Shown one piece after another: positions 17,258-26,026 of a stretch of DNA of 62,245 nt; positions within the stretch are counted from its first letter, which is position 1; each line of letters opens with the position of its first letter. The notes under the pieces are model-generated. The model saw nothing but the letters and a program-made list of their open reading frames with translations. It made no database searches and had not been told where the DNA came from. The translations under genes were made by a program, and so were the position numbers. Origin of the DNA: Brevundimonas halotolerans. Lineage in GTDB: Bacteria > Pseudomonadota > Alphaproteobacteria > Caulobacterales > Caulobacteraceae. The DNA is taken from the NCBI RefSeq assembly GCF_003730275.1, contig NZ_QTTA01000007.1:1-62245 (forward strand), written 5' to 3'.

Positions 17258-19036
17258 ATGTTTCTGGAAGGTGAGGTGAACTGGACCCTGGTGCTCTGGG
17301 CCGTGACGGCAGTCTCGGTCTGTGTCGCCCTGTTCAGCGCATGGTTTGCCGTGACCCACAGGGTCCGCCACGTTACGACCTCGTCCGAGCTGGATCTGGT
17401 TCAAAAGGCCGCCGAGAGCGCCGACAAGCGCCTGTTCGAGACCCTCAATGCCGTGCCCGTGGCCCTGGTCGAGACCGACAGCCAGGGCAAGTTCGTTTAT
17501 GCCAACCGCGCCGCCCACCAGCTGCTGGGGCGCCGTGACGCCGAGCTACTGGGGCTGCGGTTCCATTCGGCGACCTGGGGCATCACCTTTCCCGACGGGC
17601 GGCCCGTGCCGCCGGACCTTTTGCCCAGCGCCCGCGCGCTGAGGGGCCAGACGGTCAAGGGATTCCAGCATCTTCTGGCCAATCCGGCGACCCGCAGGAC
17701 CATGCTGGTCTCGGTCACCGCCATGCCGATCGAGAATGAATACGGACAGGTGGTCGGCTCTATGGCCGCCATTGTCGAGACTGAGGGGCTGACGACGCCC
17801 CAGATCGAGACAGCCCCGGCTGTCACCCCCGATCCGGGCTATGTCCGGCGCGTGTTCGAGGCCGCCTCCAGCGCGCTGGTCGTCGTCGATGCAGAGGGAC
17901 AGGTGCGGGAGGTCAATCCCGTCGCCGAGAGTCTGGCGCATGGAGCCGACGCCCCCGTGGGCCGGTCGTTCATGGATGTCTTCCTGACCGAGGCGGACCG
18001 CGCGGCGGCGCATCAGGCGATCCGTGCCGGCCTTGTGGCGTCGCCCGAGGATACCCCTGTCATCGATGCGGGTGAGGTGCGCTGGCGGATGCTGCCCCTG
18101 ACCGACGATGATGGACGCGTCGATGCCTTGCTGCTGGCGGGCGAGCAGCGCGAACCCGAAGCCGAACCGTCGGTCGAGCAGATCCCACAGATCGACCCGG
18201 CCGAGCTGGATGCCGCGACCGCCCGCCAGGGCGAACTCGAGGCCGAACTGGCCGCCGCGCGGGCTGAACTGGACAGTGAACGCGACGCCCTGCGCCGGAT
18301 CGAGGCCGAGGCTCGTTTTGAGCTCGAGGGCAGCCAGCGACTGGCCGACGTCGGCCGCCTGACCGGAGGTCTGGTCCATGACCTCAACGCCCTGATCGGG
18401 GTGATGACCAGCGCGCTCGATATGATGCTGAAGCAGGCCGACGACCCCAGCCGCATCCGTCGTCTCGGCGAAGCGGCGCTGGCGGCCGGTCAGCGCGGCG
18501 AACATCTGACCCGCCGTCTGGGTGCCTTCAGCGAGGGCGAGGACGAGTCTCCCGTTCAGGTGATGGACGTCGCCGTCCTGTTGAAAGGTCTGGAAACGAA
18601 ACTGCGGACCCAGGTCGGCCCCGGCGTCGATCTGATGGTCGAGGTTCCGTCCGAGCCCGCACCGGTGCGGCTGGATCCCGTGATCTTTGACGGGGCCGTC
18701 CGCGCGCTGGTCGCCAATGCGCTGGAGGCGGTCGCAGGGCAGGGTTCGGTCGCCGTGCGCCTGGAGCCCAAGATGGAGGGCGGCTGGCTGTTGTCGGTGC
18801 GCGACAGCGGGCCCGGCTTTTCTGACGAAGCCCGCACCCGGGCGGTCGAGCCGTTCTTTTCGACCAAGCCAGGCGCCCAGGGGCTGGGTCTGGCCCAGGC
18901 CCATGCCTTTGCCCGGCAGGTCCGGGGCCGGATGTCGATCGACCGCGCGCCGGGGGGCGGCGCCGAAGTCAGCCTGTCCCTGCCCGAAGCGCCCGCAGAT
19001 CAGCTTGTGTCGCCGGATCAAAGTCAGGCAAGCTAG
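17258..19036 (+). CDS. PAS-domain sensor histidine kinase, orphan
   Basis: 592 aa. One N-terminal membrane helix (about 9-31), PAS-like domain 1 (about 57-172), PAS-like domain 2 (about 196-295), an acidic linker, a coiled coil (about 320-362) and the kinase core. The phospho-acceptor is His374 in TGGLVHDLNALIG; the ATPase boxes are LVANALEAV (N), RDSGPGF (G1), EPFFSTK (F) and QGLGLAQA (G2). There is no response-regulator gene in the window, so the partner is encoded elsewhere. The DUF2254 gene follows by about 24 bp. Location beside phosphorus genes hints at, but does not prove, that input. Confidence 0.9.
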   Translation: MFLEGEVNWTLVLWAVTAVSVCVALFSAWFAVTHRVRHVTTSSELDLVQKAAESADKRLFETLNAVPVALVETDSQGKFVYANRAAHQLLGRRDAELLGLRFHSATWGITFPDGRPVPPDLLPSARALRGQTVKGFQHLLANPATRRTMLVSVTAMPIENEYGQVVGSMAAIVETEGLTTPQIETAPAVTPDPGYVRRVFEAASSALVVVDAEGQVREVNPVAESLAHGADAPVGRSFMDVFLTEADRAAAHQAIRAGLVASPEDTPVIDAGEVRWRMLPLTDDDGRVDALLLAGEQREPEAEPSVEQIPQIDPAELDAATARQGELEAELAAARAELDSERDALRRIEAEARFELEGSQRLADVGRLTGGLVHDLNALIGVMTSALDMMLKQADDPSRIRRLGEAALAAGQRGEHLTRRLGAFSEGEDESPVQVMDVAVLLKGLETKLRTQVGPGVDLMVEVPSEPAPVRLDPVIFDGAVRALVANALEAVAGQGSVAVRLEPKMEGGWLLSVRDSGPGFSDEARTRAVEPFFSTKPGAQGLGLAQAHAFARQVRGRMSIDRAPGGGAEVSLSLPEAPADQLVSPDQSQAS

Positions 19037-19060
19037 ACAGATGCACGCGCGCTCCCCCTC

Positions 19061-20284
19061 ATGAACCGCTGGCTGTTCTACTGGCGCAAGCTGACCCGTC
19101 AGCTGTGGGTGCGGGCGACCGCCTATGCCGGGTTCGGGGTCGGCGCGGCCCTGATCGCGGCCTGGGGCTCCCCGTTCGTGCCTTCAGAGATGGCCGAGCG
19201 CCTCGGCAATGAGTCGGTTGAGGAAATCCTGACCATTCTGGCCTCCAGCCTGCTGGCGGTGGCCACCTTCTCGGTCGGGGCCATGGTGACGGCCTATACG
19301 TCGGTCTCCAGTTCTGCCACGCCGCGTGTCGCCGCCCTCGTGACGGCCGATGACCGGACGCAAAAGGCCCTGTCGACCTTCGTGGGCGCCTTCCTCTATG
19401 CGATCGTCGCGGTCACGGCGATCAATGCGCAATATTACGGGGCCGGCGGCCGGGCCATCCTGTTCCTGACCAGCCTGGCTGTCGTGGGTCTCGTGGCATT
19501 CCGGCTGCTGGCGTGGATCAACACCCTGGCGCAGCTGGCCCGCGTCGGACATATGATCGAGCGGGTCGAGGCCGAGGCCCGACAGGCCCTTTGCCGCCGC
19601 GCGGCCCGTCCGTTTCTGGGTGGAGTGGAGGGCCGGATCGAGTCTGGCGCAACGATTGCGGCCTCGCGCACTGGCTATGTCCAGAATGTTGACCCCGAAC
19701 GCCTTCAGGCGCTGGCCGCGGATGCGGACTGCCGCGTGGAAATCCTCGCCATGCCCGGCACGCTGGTGCGACGTGGTGAGCCCTTGGCCCGGGTCGGGGT
19801 GAAGGCCCTGACCGATGAAGCCCTCGAAGATTGGCAGGGGGCCTTTGCCGTGGGGCACAGTCGGTCGTTTGATCAGGACCCGCGTTATGGCCTGATCGTG
19901 CTGGGTGAGATCGCGGCCCGCGCCCTGTCGCCCGGAATCAATGATCCCGGCACAGCCATTCAAGTGGTAGCCGCGGGCCTCAGACTGCTGGACGAATGGG
20001 AGCAGGCCCGGACCGATCCGGATCCGGTCAGCTGTGACCGTATTCTGGCCCCGGCGCTTGATCCTGCGGATCTGCTCGAGGACGTGCTGGCGACCACGGC
20101 CCGCTACGGCGCAGGCGACGTCGGCGCGTCGGTGCGTCTGCGAAAGGTGCTGGCCAGTCTGGCGGCGAATCCGGGCCCGTTCCGCGAACCGGCGCGCCGC
20201 ATGGCTCGTGATCAGCTGGAGCGGGTTCGCAGCGGGCCGTCAACCCGGGCCGATCGGTCGCAAATCGAGGCGGTAAAGGTCTGA
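19061..20284 (+). CDS. DUF2254-family membrane protein
   Basis: 407 aa. An N-terminal membrane part has about four helices (18-38, 58-80, 104-124, 132-152), including the family-typical stretch ILASSLLAVATFSVGAMVTAYTS, followed by a soluble half containing RALSPGINDPGTAIQVV. DUF2254 has no established function. It lies between the kinase and the ABC transporter genes and may be transcribed with the kinase. Confidence 0.88.
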   Translation: MNRWLFYWRKLTRQLWVRATAYAGFGVGAALIAAWGSPFVPSEMAERLGNESVEEILTILASSLLAVATFSVGAMVTAYTSVSSSATPRVAALVTADDRTQKALSTFVGAFLYAIVAVTAINAQYYGAGGRAILFLTSLAVVGLVAFRLLAWINTLAQLARVGHMIERVEAEARQALCRRAARPFLGGVEGRIESGATIAASRTGYVQNVDPERLQALAADADCRVEILAMPGTLVRRGEPLARVGVKALTDEALEDWQGAFAVGHSRSFDQDPRYGLIVLGEIAARALSPGINDPGTAIQVVAAGLRLLDEWEQARTDPDPVSCDRILAPALDPADLLEDVLATTARYGAGDVGASVRLRKVLASLAANPGPFREPARRMARDQLERVRSGPSTRADRSQIEAVKV

Positions 20285-20392
20285 TCGGTCCTGTCCGGTC
20301 TGGACGGCATGGCCGCCGCCTGCCATTAAGACCTGCCCGTGCGCAGGCCGCGCCACGTCCCGGGCGTCCGTCTAACCACGAACAGCCCGCTC

Positions 20393-21202
20393 ATGAATTC
20401 CTCCGCTGCTTCCGCCGAATCCACCGGCTTCGTCTCCGTGCAAGACGTGTCCAAGACGTTCGGCGTCTTCAAGGCGCTGGATGGCGTGTCCCTGTCGGTT
20501 CAGCCCGGCGAGATGGTGGCCCTGATCGGTCCCTCCGGCTCGGGCAAGTCGACGCTGCTGCGCTCCATCACCGGTCTGGTCGATATCGATCGCGGCGGCC
20601 GCATCGAGGTGTTCGGCGAGACGGTCCAGGTCAATGGCCGCACCACCGCTGCTGTGCGCCGCGCCCGCTCGCGATTGGGCATGATCTTTCAGCAGTTCAA
20701 TCTGGTCGGCCGGCTGAGCCTGTTCAGCAACGTCATGCTGGGCGCGCTGGGTCGCATTCCCGCGTGGAAGGGCCTGCTGGGCCTGTGGCCGCAGGAAGAC
20801 CGCACGCGCGCCATGGCGGCCCTGCACCGCGTCGGCGTCGCCGACTATGCCGCCCAGCGCGCCAACACCCTGTCGGGTGGCCAGCAGCAGCGCGGCGCCA
20901 TCGCCCGCGCCATCGTCCAGGGTGCTCGCGCCATTCTGGCCGATGAGCCGGTCGCCTCGCTGGACCCCGTTTCGGCCCGCAAGGTCATGGAGATGCTCGT
21001 CGAGCTGAACACTCGCGACGGGATGGGTGTGCTGGTGACGCTGCACCAGGTCGACTACGCCATCCGTTACTGCAACCGCGTCGTGGCGCTGAAGGGCGGC
21101 AAGCTGGTCTATGACGGCCCCGCCACCGGGCTGGACCACGACCGGCTGGTCGACATCTACGGCCCCGAGTTCGAGGATGCGTTCTGGGAGGCCAAGGTAT
21201 GA
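20393..21202 (+). CDS. phnC: Phosphonate/phosphate-type ABC transporter ATPase
   Basis: 269 aa from the ATG at 20393; a further in-frame ATG upstream lacks a ribosome site. Walker [10 protein letters not shown] is near residue 50, the Q-loop FQQFN near 103, the ABC signature [14 protein letters not shown] near 170, Walker B ILADEP near 195 and the switch His in VTLHQVDYA. The sequence is PhnC-like rather than PstB-like. Its stop overlaps the next start (ATGA), so the ATPase and the fused binding/permease protein are made together. Confidence 0.92.
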   Translation: MNSSAASAESTGFVSVQDVSKTFGVFKALDGVSLSVQPGEMVALIGPSGSGKSTLLRSITGLVDIDRGGRIEVFGETVQVNGRTTAAVRRARSRLGMIFQQFNLVGRLSLFSNVMLGALGRIPAWKGLLGLWPQEDRTRAMAALHRVGVADYAAQRANTLSGGQQQRGAIARAIVQGARAILADEPVASLDPVSARKVMEMLVELNTRDGMGVLVTLHQVDYAIRYCNRVVALKGGKLVYDGPATGLDHDRLVDIYGPEFEDAFWEAKV

Positions 21203-23058
21203 TCCGCGCCTTCTTCACCCGTTTGGCTCCCGCCCTTGCTGCGGCTGTTGCCGTCGTCGCGCTCGGCCTGCCCGCGCAGGCCCAGACCGCGCCGACCCGG
21301 CCCGACGCCCCGGACAAGCTGGTCTTCTCGATCCTCTCGGCCGAGGGTCAGGCGTCGTCCGGCCCGCTGTGGACGCCGCTTCTGGACGACCTTGAGCGCG
21401 AGCTCGGCATTCCGGTCGAACCGATCTTTGGCTCCAACTATTCGGTGCTGGTCGAGGCGATGAGCGCCGACCAGACCCAGATCGGCTGGTTCTCGGCCCT
21501 GCCCGCCGTGCAGGCCATCGACCGGGCGGGGGCCGAGGTCATCGCCCGGGCCGTCGACGTCGAGGGCAAGGATTCCTACACCTCGACCCTGATCGTGCGG
21601 CGGGGCTCCGGCATCACGATCGAGGACATCGTCGCCTGTGACCGGACGCTGGATTTCGGTCTCGGCGATGCCCAGTCGACCTCGGGCACGCTTGCGCCCA
21701 TGACCTACTTCTTCAGCCCGCGAAACATCGATCCGCGCGCCTGTTTCGCCACGGTGCGCTCGGCGAACCACCAGGCCAATTCGTTTGCCACCGCCAATGG
21801 TCAGGTCGATGTCGCAACGTCGAACTCGGTCAATACGGTCTTCCTGACCCGCCAGAATCCCGAAATTGCCTCCCAGATCGAGGTCATCTGGGAATCGCCG
21901 CCGATCCCGGAATCGGGCATTCTGGTCAAGGGCGACCTGCCCCGCTGGCTCAAGGCCGAGATCGCCGAGTTTTTTACCGGCTATGGCCAGGGCTTTGGTC
22001 CCGAGGCGGATCGCCAGCGCCGGATCATGCAGGGGCTGAACTATTCCCAGTTCCGCGCTGCCGATAACAGCTATCTGAACCCGATCCGTGAGATGAAGGC
22101 CGATCAGGCCCGCCGCGAGGGCACCCCCCCCGAGGTCGCTCCGCCCGAAGCCCTGAATCTGGTCCAGATGGCGCGCCAGTGGGGGCCGTTCGGTCTGGTC
22201 GGCCTGCTGATCCTCTTCGCCCTTCTGGCCAATATGCGTCGCCAGGCTGCGCCTGCGTCGCGCGACCCCGCCACCGTGCCGCCGCCGCCCGAGAAGTCGA
22301 CGGCCGCATGGTCGCTCGACCTGCTGCTCTGGGGCGGTCTGGCCATCATCCTGATCGCCAGCTTCGGCCGCGTGGACATGCCCAACCTCGGCAATCTGTT
22401 CACCAATACCGAGAACATGCGGAACTATGGCCGGGACTTCCTGTCGCCGGACTTCTCGGACTGGCAGTTGCTGGTCGGACAGATGTGGCTGACGGTCCAG
22501 ATCGCCCTGTGGGGCACCTTCCTCGCCGTCTTCATCGCCGTGCCGCTCAGCCTGATGGCGTCGCGCAACCTGTCACCGCCCTGGCTGGTCTGGCCGGTAC
22601 GCCGTTTCATGGACCTGCTACGGTCGATCCCGGATCTGGTCAGCGCCACCCTGTTTATCGTGGCTGTGGGGCTGGGGCCTCTCGCCGGGGTGCTCGCCAT
22701 TGGGCTGAACACGGCGGGCGTCCTCGCCAAGCTGTTCTCGGAAGCGGTCGAGTCGATCGACGCCGGCCCGATCGACGGGGTCAAGGCGACCGGTGCCGGA
22801 CGCCTGCACGAAATCGCCTGGGGGGTGATCCCGCAGGTCGCGCCCCTGTGGACCAGCTTTGCCCTCTACCGTTTCGAATCCAACAGCCGTGCGGCCACCG
22901 TGCTGGGTCTGATCGGCGCGGGCGGCATCGGCCAGGTGCTGTTCGAGAGCCTGCAGGCCTTCGACTACAATACGGTCTCGACCATCGCCATCATCATCAT
23001 CGTGGCCGTGACCCTGATCGACATGCTGTCACAAGCCATGCGCAAACGTCTGCTTTAA
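21199..23058 (+). CDS. Fused PhnD-type binding protein and PhnE-type permease
   Basis: 619 aa, one uninterrupted frame. Residues 1-28 are a signal peptide, 38-305 a PhnD-type periplasmic binding domain, 330-346 a membrane helix, 347-370 a Pro/Arg-rich cytoplasmic linker, 371-390 a second helix, and 425-619 a PhnE-type permease with the ATPase-docking loop [19 protein letters not shown] (about 515-533). The topology is consistent: binding domain outside, linker inside. In classical systems PhnD and PhnE are separate. With PhnC it would import phosphonate, phosphite or phosphate; the ligand is not readable. Confidence 0.9.
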   Translation: MIRAFFTRLAPALAAAVAVVALGLPAQAQTAPTRPDAPDKLVFSILSAEGQASSGPLWTPLLDDLERELGIPVEPIFGSNYSVLVEAMSADQTQIGWFSALPAVQAIDRAGAEVIARAVDVEGKDSYTSTLIVRRGSGITIEDIVACDRTLDFGLGDAQSTSGTLAPMTYFFSPRNIDPRACFATVRSANHQANSFATANGQVDVATSNSVNTVFLTRQNPEIASQIEVIWESPPIPESGILVKGDLPRWLKAEIAEFFTGYGQGFGPEADRQRRIMQGLNYSQFRAADNSYLNPIREMKADQARREGTPPEVAPPEALNLVQMARQWGPFGLVGLLILFALLANMRRQAAPASRDPATVPPPPEKSTAAWSLDLLLWGGLAIILIASFGRVDMPNLGNLFTNTENMRNYGRDFLSPDFSDWQLLVGQMWLTVQIALWGTFLAVFIAVPLSLMASRNLSPPWLVWPVRRFMDLLRSIPDLVSATLFIVAVGLGPLAGVLAIGLNTAGVLAKLFSEAVESIDAGPIDGVKATGAGRLHEIAWGVIPQVAPLWTSFALYRFESNSRAATVLGLIGAGGIGQVLFESLQAFDYNTVSTIAIIIIVAVTLIDMLSQAMRKRLL

Positions 23059-23095
23059 GGGCGCCAGGCTCTCATCCGCATACGAGGTAATTTCC

Positions 23096-24148
23096 ATGCG
23101 TCTCCGCTTCCTGACCCTTGCCGCTGTCTCCGCCCTGGCCCTCGCCGCCTGTGGCGATCAGGGCGGGTCGTCCACCCGTGACGGCATCTGGGCTGCGGGT
23201 TCCTCGACGGTCTTCCCCTTCACCACCCGCGTGGCCGAGAATTTCGCCCGCAGCACCGGCGGGGCCATGCCGCGCGTCGAATCGCTCGGCACTGGCGGCG
23301 GTATCCAGGCCTTCTGTCAGGGCATCGGCGCGCAGACGCCGGACATCGCCAATGCCTCGCGCCGGATGAAGCCGTCGGAATACGACATGTGCGCCGCCAA
23401 TGGCGTGACAGAGATCATCGAGCTCAAGATCGGCTTTGACGGACTGGTTATCGCCACCGCCCGCACCGGCGCCGACTTCGCCTTCGAGGGCGATGACCTG
23501 TATCTGGCGCTGGCCAAGGATGTGCCGGGCGAGGGCGGCTTTGTCGCCAACCCCAACACCAGCTGGGATCAGGTGCGCTCAGGCCTGCCGTCCACCCGCA
23601 TTCTGGTCTATGGCCCGCCGCCGACCTCGGGCACGCGCGACTCCTGGCTTGAGCTCGGCATGGCGCCGGCCGCCATGGCCAATCCGACGCTGGCGGCCCT
23701 GTCGGAAACCGACGAGGACGCGTTTGAGACCCGGGCCCACACCCTGCGAGAAGATCAGGTCTGGGTCGACTCGGGCGAGAATGACAATGCCATCGTCCAG
23801 ACCCTGACCCGCACCCCGGGCTCGGTCGGCGTGTTCGGCTATTCCTTCCTCGAGCAGAATTCGGAATCGGTGAAGGCGGCCAGCGTCAACGGCGTCTATC
23901 CGACGCTCGAGACCATTTCGTCGGGCGAATATCCGATCAGCCGGTCGATGTATATCTACATCAAAAAGGCCCACATCGGCGTGACGCCGGGTCTGGACCA
24001 GTTCATCGCCGAGTTCGTCTCGGACGCTGCGTCTGGCCCGGGTGGCTATCTGCAGGACCGGGGTCTGGTGCCGCTTCCCGAAGCCGAACTGGCCGCCCAG
24101 CGTGAGATCGCCCGCGCCCACACGCCGATGACCCGTCCCGCCGAATAG
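23096..24148 (+). CDS. PstS-like phosphate-binding lipoprotein
   Basis: 350 aa with a lipoprotein signal (LALAAC, Cys19). Phosphate-binding-family motifs include AAGSSTVFPF (about residue 33), SLGTGGGIQAFCQG, IANASRRMK, PPPTSGTRDSWLELG (about 180) and GVFGYSFLEQN. The TSGTR loop is a typical phosphate-coordinating segment. It follows the fused transporter gene by 37 bp but no pstC, pstA or pstB is present. It may supply a Pst system encoded elsewhere, feed the Phn-type permease, or act as a sensor. Confidence 0.9.
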   Translation: MRLRFLTLAAVSALALAACGDQGGSSTRDGIWAAGSSTVFPFTTRVAENFARSTGGAMPRVESLGTGGGIQAFCQGIGAQTPDIANASRRMKPSEYDMCAANGVTEIIELKIGFDGLVIATARTGADFAFEGDDLYLALAKDVPGEGGFVANPNTSWDQVRSGLPSTRILVYGPPPTSGTRDSWLELGMAPAAMANPTLAALSETDEDAFETRAHTLREDQVWVDSGENDNAIVQTLTRTPGSVGVFGYSFLEQNSESVKAASVNGVYPTLETISSGEYPISRSMYIYIKKAHIGVTPGLDQFIAEFVSDAASGPGGYLQDRGLVPLPEAELAAQREIARAHTPMTRPAE

Positions 24149-24160
24149 GCGGCCGAGAGA

Positions 24161-24790
24161 TCAGGACGTCGCGCGTTCGGCCAGCCGCCGCGCGACGTCT
24201 TCCATCCGGTACAGCAGCAGATAGTGATCGCCCGATACCGGCTCCGGCAGGCTGTACGGCGGGGCCTCTAGATCCAGAACCCGCGAAGCGTGCGGCACGA
24301 CGGGGTCCAGATCGACGTTTTCGAAGCCCCGGTTGGTGGTGACCAGCAGCCAGTCCGCGCCCGAGGCCACCATATTCTCCAGCGCCGCCCACACATCGGC
24401 CTCCGACAGGTGATTCAGCAGGTCCTTGCTGAAGATCAGGTCGGTGCGTTCCGGGGCGGCCAGCGTGATGTCCAGCAAGCGGAATTCGTGCGTGGGGTGG
24501 CTGAGGCGGTTGTCCCGGATCAGCGCCGGCACGACGTCATAGCCGACATAGGTCACGTCCGGATGCGCAGCCAGTAACTCTGGCATCCAGTTGAAATCCC
24601 CGCACGGGATGTCCGCCATCGAGCGAACGCCATGCTCGCGGATCACCGTGTCCAGCACATGCAGGGCGAGCAAGACGGTCGGTGCGGCGCGTTCCGACCC
24701 CGGCCCGGAAGCCGATTCCCGGGATCCCCACAGACGTTGCTCATAGACCCCGGAGAACCGTTTTTCATTGTCTCCGGTCATGGTCGTCAT
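24161..24790 (-). CDS. Class I SAM-dependent methyltransferase
   Basis: 209 aa. Motif I appears as MADIPCGDFNWM near residue 58, with YVGYDVVPALI (motif II, acidic) near 82 and the post-motif FSKDLLNHLSEADVW near 118. The N-terminal FSGVYEQRLWGSRESASGPGS is seen in methyltransferases from envelope-polysaccharide loci. Its start overlaps the stop of the glycosyltransferase gene (ATGA), so it probably modifies the same sugar or lipid product. The substrate is unknown. Confidence 0.82.
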   Translation of the reverse strand: MTTMTGDNEKRFSGVYEQRLWGSRESASGPGSERAAPTVLLALHVLDTVIREHGVRSMADIPCGDFNWMPELLAAHPDVTYVGYDVVPALIRDNRLSHPTHEFRLLDITLAAPERTDLIFSKDLLNHLSEADVWAALENMVASGADWLLVTTNRGFENVDLDPVVPHASRVLDLEAPPYSLPEPVSGDHYLLLYRMEDVARRLAERATS

Positions 24791-25875
24791 GCCGCCTGGG
24801 ATCGGCGGCGCAGGCGGGTGATACGGCGCAGGCGGCGCCAGAAACGGCCCCGCTCCGGCTCGGGATAGGGCTCAAGGTTCTCGACGAACTGTTCGGCCGA
24901 GGCTCGCCAGCTGAACTTCTCGGCATAGGCGCGCACATCGGCCCGATCCAGATCGAGGCAGGCCATGCAGGCGACCCTCAGGTCGTCGTCGATGGCGCCG
25001 GCGCCCGACCCCGGAATGATGTCGATCGGGCCGTGCGCCGGATAGGCCGCGACCGGCGTGCCCGTGGCCATGGCCTCCAGGATCACCAGGCCAAAGGTGT
25101 CGGTCCAGCTGGGGAAGACGAAGACATCGGCGTCGCGGAAACAGCGGGCCAGTTCCTCGCCGAACCGGGCGCCGAGGAATTTGGCCTCGGGATATTTCTT
25201 TGCCAGCTCGGCGCGCGCCGGACCGTCACCGACCACGATCTTGGTGCCCGGCAGGTCCTGTTCGAGGAAGGTCTCGATATTCTTCTCGACCGCCACCCGG
25301 CCGACATTCAGCCAGAAGGGACGCGGCCAGTCCTTACCACCAAGCTCGTCGTAGATGCGCGGCAGATCCGGGTTGAACAGCTCGGTATCCACACCGCGCG
25401 ACCAGGGCGAGACGTTGCGAAATCCATGCTCCAGCAGCTCGTCGCGCAGCGTCGGCGTGGCCACCATCAGCCGCCCGGACGGCTTGTGGAACCACTTCAT
25501 ATAGGCATAGCCAACCTGCACCGGGACCGGGAAACGGGCGGAGATATATTCCGGAAATTTCGTGTGATAGCTGGTCGTAAAGGGCAGTTTCCATTCCACA
25601 CAGATGCGGCGCGTGGCGATGCCGATCGGCCCCTCGGTGGCGATATGGACGGCATCGGGCTCGAATGCCCTCAGGCGCTCCCGGATTTCCTCTTCTGCCC
25701 CCAGTGCCAGCCGGATTTCGGGATAGGTGGGGCAGGGGATGGTCTTGAATTGGCTGGGTTCGATGACCTCGACCTCATGGCCCATGCCGCGACATTCCGC
25801 CACGGTTCGGGTCAGGGTTCGGACGACGCCATTGACCTGGGGCTCCCAGGCGTCGGTGGCCAGAATGATGCGCAT
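24787..25875 (-). CDS. GT4-type glycosyltransferase
   Basis: 362 aa GT-B fold. The N-terminus MRIILATDAWEPQVNGVVRTL and the C-terminal donor site (VFPSWTDTFGLVILEAMATG, about residues 263-282, containing the EX7E-like acidic pair) identify the family. The closest known functions I can name are alphaproteobacterial diacylglycerol glycosyltransferases that make glycolipids under phosphate limitation; mannosyl/glucuronosyl transferases of the envelope are alternatives. It is first in a two-gene operon with a methyltransferase and sits directly beside the phosphorus cluster, which favours the lipid idea without proving it. Confidence 0.85.
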   Translation of the reverse strand: MRIILATDAWEPQVNGVVRTLTRTVAECRGMGHEVEVIEPSQFKTIPCPTYPEIRLALGAEEEIRERLRAFEPDAVHIATEGPIGIATRRICVEWKLPFTTSYHTKFPEYISARFPVPVQVGYAYMKWFHKPSGRLMVATPTLRDELLEHGFRNVSPWSRGVDTELFNPDLPRIYDELGGKDWPRPFWLNVGRVAVEKNIETFLEQDLPGTKIVVGDGPARAELAKKYPEAKFLGARFGEELARCFRDADVFVFPSWTDTFGLVILEAMATGTPVAAYPAHGPIDIIPGSGAGAIDDDLRVACMACLDLDRADVRAYAEKFSWRASAEQFVENLEPYPEPERGRFWRRLRRITRLRRRSQAA

Positions 25876-26026
25876 GGAGGGGCCGCTGCAGCCTTTGTCT
25901 CTGTCGGGGATCGAGACTTACCCCGAAGCGGGGGCGATGGCGAGCCGGGATCATCCCCAAGCGTGGCGGCAAAGACTTGGACACGCCCCCCTCCCGCTCG
26001 GTGAAAGAAGTCGCTAAGGGGGCCGG

